Of a stretch of 30,420 nt of DNA, positions 27,367 to 30,420 are shown one piece after another. The number at the start of each line of letters is the position of its first letter. Within the stretch, counting starts at the first letter, position 1. The stretch covers positions 1 to 30,420 of the IMG/VR virus record IMGVR_UViG_3300028712_000010; one strand, written 5' to 3'. The notes below the pieces were generated by a model, which worked only from the letters and a program-made list of their open reading frames with translations, was not told the origin of the DNA and did not search any database. This DNA is from a virus. A program made the translations under genes and the position numbers.

Positions 27367-28815
27367 TCAGCGCCACGGCTGTGGACGTCGTGCACGGATG
27401 TCGGTCGGCGCCGGAGCCTCATCCGGCACGGGGACCGGTGCAGGCTCCGGCTGGGGCTCCCGCTCTGCCGGGGGCTCGGGCAGAGGTTCGAGTCCTTCAA
27501 GCTCACGGCACTCGTTGGGGGTCAGCACACCGGCGTCGATGGCCACCTTGTAGGCGTCGAAGCGCTCCTTCGGCGGCGGGTTGGCGAATCGGTCCAAGTC
27601 GACCCGGACGCCCTGGGTGCCGGGCAGCAACGCGGTGAGCACGTCCTCGACCGCGGAGAGCCACGGGCTCAACGAGTAGTCCTTGTGCCGCTGCCAGAAC
27701 TCGGTGGCGTTGCGGTAGGTCCCGGAGTTGCTCATCGTCACGCCGAGAATCTCGGGATCGAGTCCGAAGGCGTAGGCGATCGAACCGATGTTCAGCCGGG
27801 TCACCTCGCCGAGCGCGCTGTCCACCGGCGAGAGCTGCAACGGCACGAACTTGGTGAAGCTGTTCAGCACCGCGATGCTGCGCCGGTCACCGCCGTGGCT
27901 GGCCATCCAGCGCCGTTTGAGGTCGGCCGCCTGCTCCGGGGTCATCGAGTCCATCGAGTGGTCTACCTGCAGGTAACCGGCCGGGATCCCGCTCCGGAAG
28001 GTGCCCGAGGCGTAGGTCTCGATCTGCTGGCCGAGGCCGAACGCGGACGGGTGCTGCTCGAAGACGCCGGGGGTGTGCCCGTCGGCGTCGGTGATCCCGT
28101 GCGGGTTCCGCAGCGCGGTGATCCGGTACTCGATCGGCCCGAGGGTGACCCGGCCGTCGCGACCGAAGACGACCTTGTCCTCCTCAGCCGCCCCGTCCTC
28201 GCCGATCACCCACCGCAGGGAGCCGTCAGCGGCCCGCTCGCAGTGCAGCAGGTGTGGACTGACCCTGCGCATCGACCCGGCCATCGGCTGGCCCTGGTCA
28301 TCCTCCTGGGCCAGGAAGGCGCCGGTGCCGAAGAGCACCGCGTCCCGGATCCAGCCGAAGAAGAACTCCCCACGCGGGGACTTGCTGGCCTCGCTGAAGC
28401 TGTCCGCCGGGTAGCGGCTGTCCGGGCGCAGCAGCATCGGGTCGGTGATCCACCGGGGTCGGCCCAGCGGACGACCGCCGAATCCGAGTTCGATGGTGCG
28501 GAACGGCGCCGCGGTCATCGGCCCGCAGATCAGCGAGACGGCGCGGGTGATCACCGGCAGCGCCCCACCTCGGCCGTTGACGTAGGGACCGTTCGGGCCG
28601 ATCGGGTAGGCGCCGCCGCCGGAGTCCAGGCCCATCCAGTGGATCGGAGGTTGGCTACCGGGGTCGATCCCCGGACCGGTGGAGTAGGGGAAGGTGTCGC
28701 CCTCGGAGTAGGTGCCGCCGATCAGCATGTCGGCGTTGGTGCGGGTGTAGCGGGCGCGCTCGTGGACGGGCTGGTGGCTGCTGCTGCGGATCCGGCGGGA
28801 GCGGGGGGTCGGCAT
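27367..28815 (-). CDS. Portal protein, HK97 family
   Basis: ATG 28815 is preferred to longer forms because GCGAGGTTG lies in place upstream and the extension is Ser/Arg-rich; the protein then has 482 residues. Typical portal segments are GALPVITRAVSLICGPMTAA, DSFSEASKSPRGEFFFGWIR, DAVLFGTGAFLAQEDDQGQP, SFTKFVPLQLSPVDSALGEV and AYAFGLDPEILGVTMSNSGT, then YRNATEFWQRHKDYSLSPWL. Twelve copies make the ring at the capsid vertex through which DNA enters. The C-terminus has a Pro/Glu-rich tail (PPAEREPQPEPAPVPVPDEA). The gene stands between terminase and the protease, the usual order. No fused MuF domain was found. Confidence 0.93.
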   Translation of the reverse strand: MPTPRSRRIRSSSHQPVHERARYTRTNADMLIGGTYSEGDTFPYSTGPGIDPGSQPPIHWMGLDSGGGAYPIGPNGPYVNGRGGALPVITRAVSLICGPMTAAPFRTIELGFGGRPLGRPRWITDPMLLRPDSRYPADSFSEASKSPRGEFFFGWIRDAVLFGTGAFLAQEDDQGQPMAGSMRRVSPHLLHCERAADGSLRWVIGEDGAAEEDKVVFGRDGRVTLGPIEYRITALRNPHGITDADGHTPGVFEQHPSAFGLGQQIETYASGTFRSGIPAGYLQVDHSMDSMTPEQAADLKRRWMASHGGDRRSIAVLNSFTKFVPLQLSPVDSALGEVTRLNIGSIAYAFGLDPEILGVTMSNSGTYRNATEFWQRHKDYSLSPWLSAVEDVLTALLPGTQGVRVDLDRFANPPPKERFDAYKVAIDAGVLTPNECRELEGLEPLPEPPAEREPQPEPAPVPVPDEAPAPTDIRARRPQPWR

Positions 28816-28930
28816 GCTCAACCTCGCGAGAGACAACGGGGAGTAGCCGACCTGGCTGCGGCTCAGCGTACGCCTGGTTACAGAAACCCGCTGGTGAGAC
28901 GAACCCAAGGGGTGGCGGCACCCCTGGGGT

Positions 28931-30420
28931 TCACCAGATCATCGGCACTCCGCCCTTGCGGGCCTGGCCGATCGCCCACACCGCCGCCTTCACCGCATCC
29001 AGCCGACTGGTCGAGCGCAGCCGCAGCCCCTCCGGGCTGGCGGAGATCCGCACGTCGAGCACCTGGGTCTCCAGCACGTCCGAACCGTCGTGGGCGAGCA
29101 CGCCCTCGTCGAGGAACCGCTTCAGCTCGGTGACCGCCTGCCGGGAGGTGCCGCCGACACCGGTGGCGCCGGTGGCGACGATCGCCGGGTCGTCGAGCAG
29201 GGACTTGCCCGCCAGGACGTTGAACGCCCCCAGGGACGACGCCCAGGCCGCCGCTGAGGCCACGTCACCGAACGACTGGGCACTGACGCCGACGCGGCCG
29301 TCCGGGAGCCTGTACGCCGCCACGGCCGAGCAGCCGTCGGTGAACCAGGACTCCAGCGCCACCACCGCCGGGGACTCACCGATCGTGGGCAGCCAGCCGT
29401 TCAGGGTGTCCCAGTCGGCGGTGTTGATGATCGAGGTGCCTGCTGAGGTCTTGGCGGCGTTCAACGGCGGCCAGATGTTCAGCAGCTGGGCTCGGAAGGC
29501 TTCGATCGGGTCGGGGTCATCGTCGGTCGGGTCCGACTCGCCGCGCATCGCCCGGTCGTACTTGGCGCCGATCATCTTGGCCCGCTGCGGCGTCCAGTGG
29601 GCGCTGGCGTCCTTCCAGACCTGGGGGTCGGAGATGTCGGCATCCTCCGGGGCGCCCCAGACCATCAGCAGCGTCTCCCAGTCCTCGCCGAGGCCGGACA
29701 GCGCGCTGGCGATCTTGCGGCGCATCAAGGACGTCGCCCGCCGGTGCGCCGTGGAGGTCAGCACGATCTGCGGCATCCGGCGCTCGATCGTCGCGGGCTC
29801 CAGGCCCTCGTCGATCACCATCGGCGGCACGTCCCAGCCCTCGTCGCACAGCCCCAGGCTGCAGTCCCAGCCGTAGACGGCGTTCTGGGCACGGACCAGC
29901 CACCGGTCGCCGCTGGGGGTCTCCATGGCCTCTTTGCCGTTGGCGCGGGTCACCGTCCACCCGGCCTTCTCCTCGGCCCAACGCCACGCGCGCCGTTGCA
30001 CCTCGCGACACACCGGCAGGTCGCTGCCGGTGTGGATGATCGTCTGCGGCTCTGAAAACACCTCCGGGTGCGCCATCCGCCAGGTCGCCACCGCAGAGAG
30101 TCGTGAGGACTTGCCGACGCGCCGCGAGCAGCTCTCCACGACCGTGGTCCACACCAGCTCGCCGTCGGCGTCGTGCTCCAGCTGGCGCCGGGTGGCCAGC
30201 TTCTGCCACCAGCGCATCTCGATGCCCTGCTCCTCGCGCAGCCAGATCTCCAGGTCCAGGCCGTAGCTACCGGTCGCCTGCGGGTGCGGCGGGCTCATCC
30301 ACCGCGGCCAGGAGGCATCCTCCGGCAGGTCGAGGAGATCGGCGAGCCACGGGACACCCGCCAGGCATTCGGGGCGAAACGCCGGGACAATCGCGACATT
30401 CGGGGAGAGAGCGCGAGAGT
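28931..30420 (-). CDS. terL: Terminase large subunit, 5' end beyond right edge
   Basis: The frame ends at TGA 28931 and stays open through the right edge, so ATG 30298 is internal and the true start is missing. About 496 codons are seen. The ATPase part contains IWLREEQGIEMRWWQKLATR (the adenine-binding region), VVESCSRRVGKSSRLSAVAT with a Walker A-like RRVGKSS, and GWDCSLGLCDEGWDV with Walker B D-E. IVLTSTAHRRATSLMRRKIA follows, with a coupling-motif-like TSTA. The C-terminal nuclease part starts near VVALESWFTDGCSAVAAYRL, where the first acidic residue appears as Glu rather than the usual Asp. The enzyme cuts concatemers and drives DNA into the head. Small terminase is not in the window. 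Confidence 0.93.
   Translation of the reverse strand, partial: SRALSPNVAIVPAFRPECLAGVPWLADLLDLPEDASWPRWMSPPHPQATGSYGLDLEIWLREEQGIEMRWWQKLATRRQLEHDADGELVWTTVVESCSRRVGKSSRLSAVATWRMAHPEVFSEPQTIIHTGSDLPVCREVQRRAWRWAEEKAGWTVTRANGKEAMETPSGDRWLVRAQNAVYGWDCSLGLCDEGWDVPPMVIDEGLEPATIERRMPQIVLTSTAHRRATSLMRRKIASALSGLGEDWETLLMVWGAPEDADISDPQVWKDASAHWTPQRAKMIGAKYDRAMRGESDPTDDDPDPIEAFRAQLLNIWPPLNAAKTSAGTSIINTADWDTLNGWLPTIGESPAVVALESWFTDGCSAVAAYRLPDGRVGVSAQSFGDVASAAAWASSLGAFNVLAGKSLLDDPAIVATGATGVGGTSRQAVTELKRFLDEGVLAHDGSDVLETQVLDVRISASPEGLRLRSTSRLDAVKAAVWAIGQARKGGVPMIW

Overview
The window is phage DNA from a GC-rich, tailed (siphovirus-type) bacteriophage of an actinobacterium. The evidence is an HK97-type head module, a long-tail module with a tape measure gene, a tyrosine integrase, and GC-rich codon use with GTG starts and tightly overlapping (ATGA, TGATG) gene junctions. 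The host genus cannot be named from the sequence. No host gene, rRNA, tRNA, insertion sequence or CRISPR array was recognised.

Layout. The late operon runs leftward from the right edge to about 8.2 kb: large terminase (5' end outside the window), portal, a small Lys/Ala-rich protein, prohead protease, major capsid protein with its own delta-like domain, head-tail connector, tail terminator-like protein, tail tube, tail assembly chaperone with a -1 frame extension, a gp10-like protein, tape measure (split by an apparent one-base loss), two minor tail/baseplate proteins, a series of beta-rich, collagen-like and carbohydrate-binding-like tail tip or fibre proteins, and a small holin-like membrane protein. 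A 248-bp gap rich in inverted repeats follows (candidate late terminator and attP), then the integrase, also leftward. A short rightward operon (5220-7032) carries a ParB-domain protein, an Ltp-type superinfection-exclusion lipoprotein and a 64-aa acidic protein, and ends at a strong hairpin facing the integrase. A leftward early operon (4973 to 1) carries a conserved unknown trio, a coiled-coil protein, a D5-type primase/helicase, two small proteins and an HNH endonuclease that runs off the left edge.

The most unusual structure is a pair of non-coding arrays of degenerate pentamers (GGCNN on the sense strand). One (about 320 bp, 3209-3527) lies directly after the stop codon of the unknown trio on the leftward strand. 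The other (about 80 bp, 7039-7120) lies directly after the stop of the rightward operon. Each starts with the same 9-mer, CACGGCAGG, and each runs into a GC-rich hairpin. In the long array the 9-mer recurs five times at spacings of 74, 79, 84 and 64 bp, all equal to 5n-1. The long array's hairpin pairs fully only in the leftward RNA (a G-U pair that is A-C on the other strand), so these look like structured 3' UTRs or small RNAs rather than genes. The RNA could act together with the upstream protein trio, one member of which has a RAMP/Cas7-like glycine-rich loop; that link is inference.

Genome form. The integrase sits between tail genes and early genes, not at an edge of phage DNA, and an HNH gene leaves at the left edge while terminase enters at the right edge. 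This fits a free (virion or circular) phage genome whose missing part joins the two edges. No endolysin and no recognisable repressor were found; they may be in the missing part or unrecognised.
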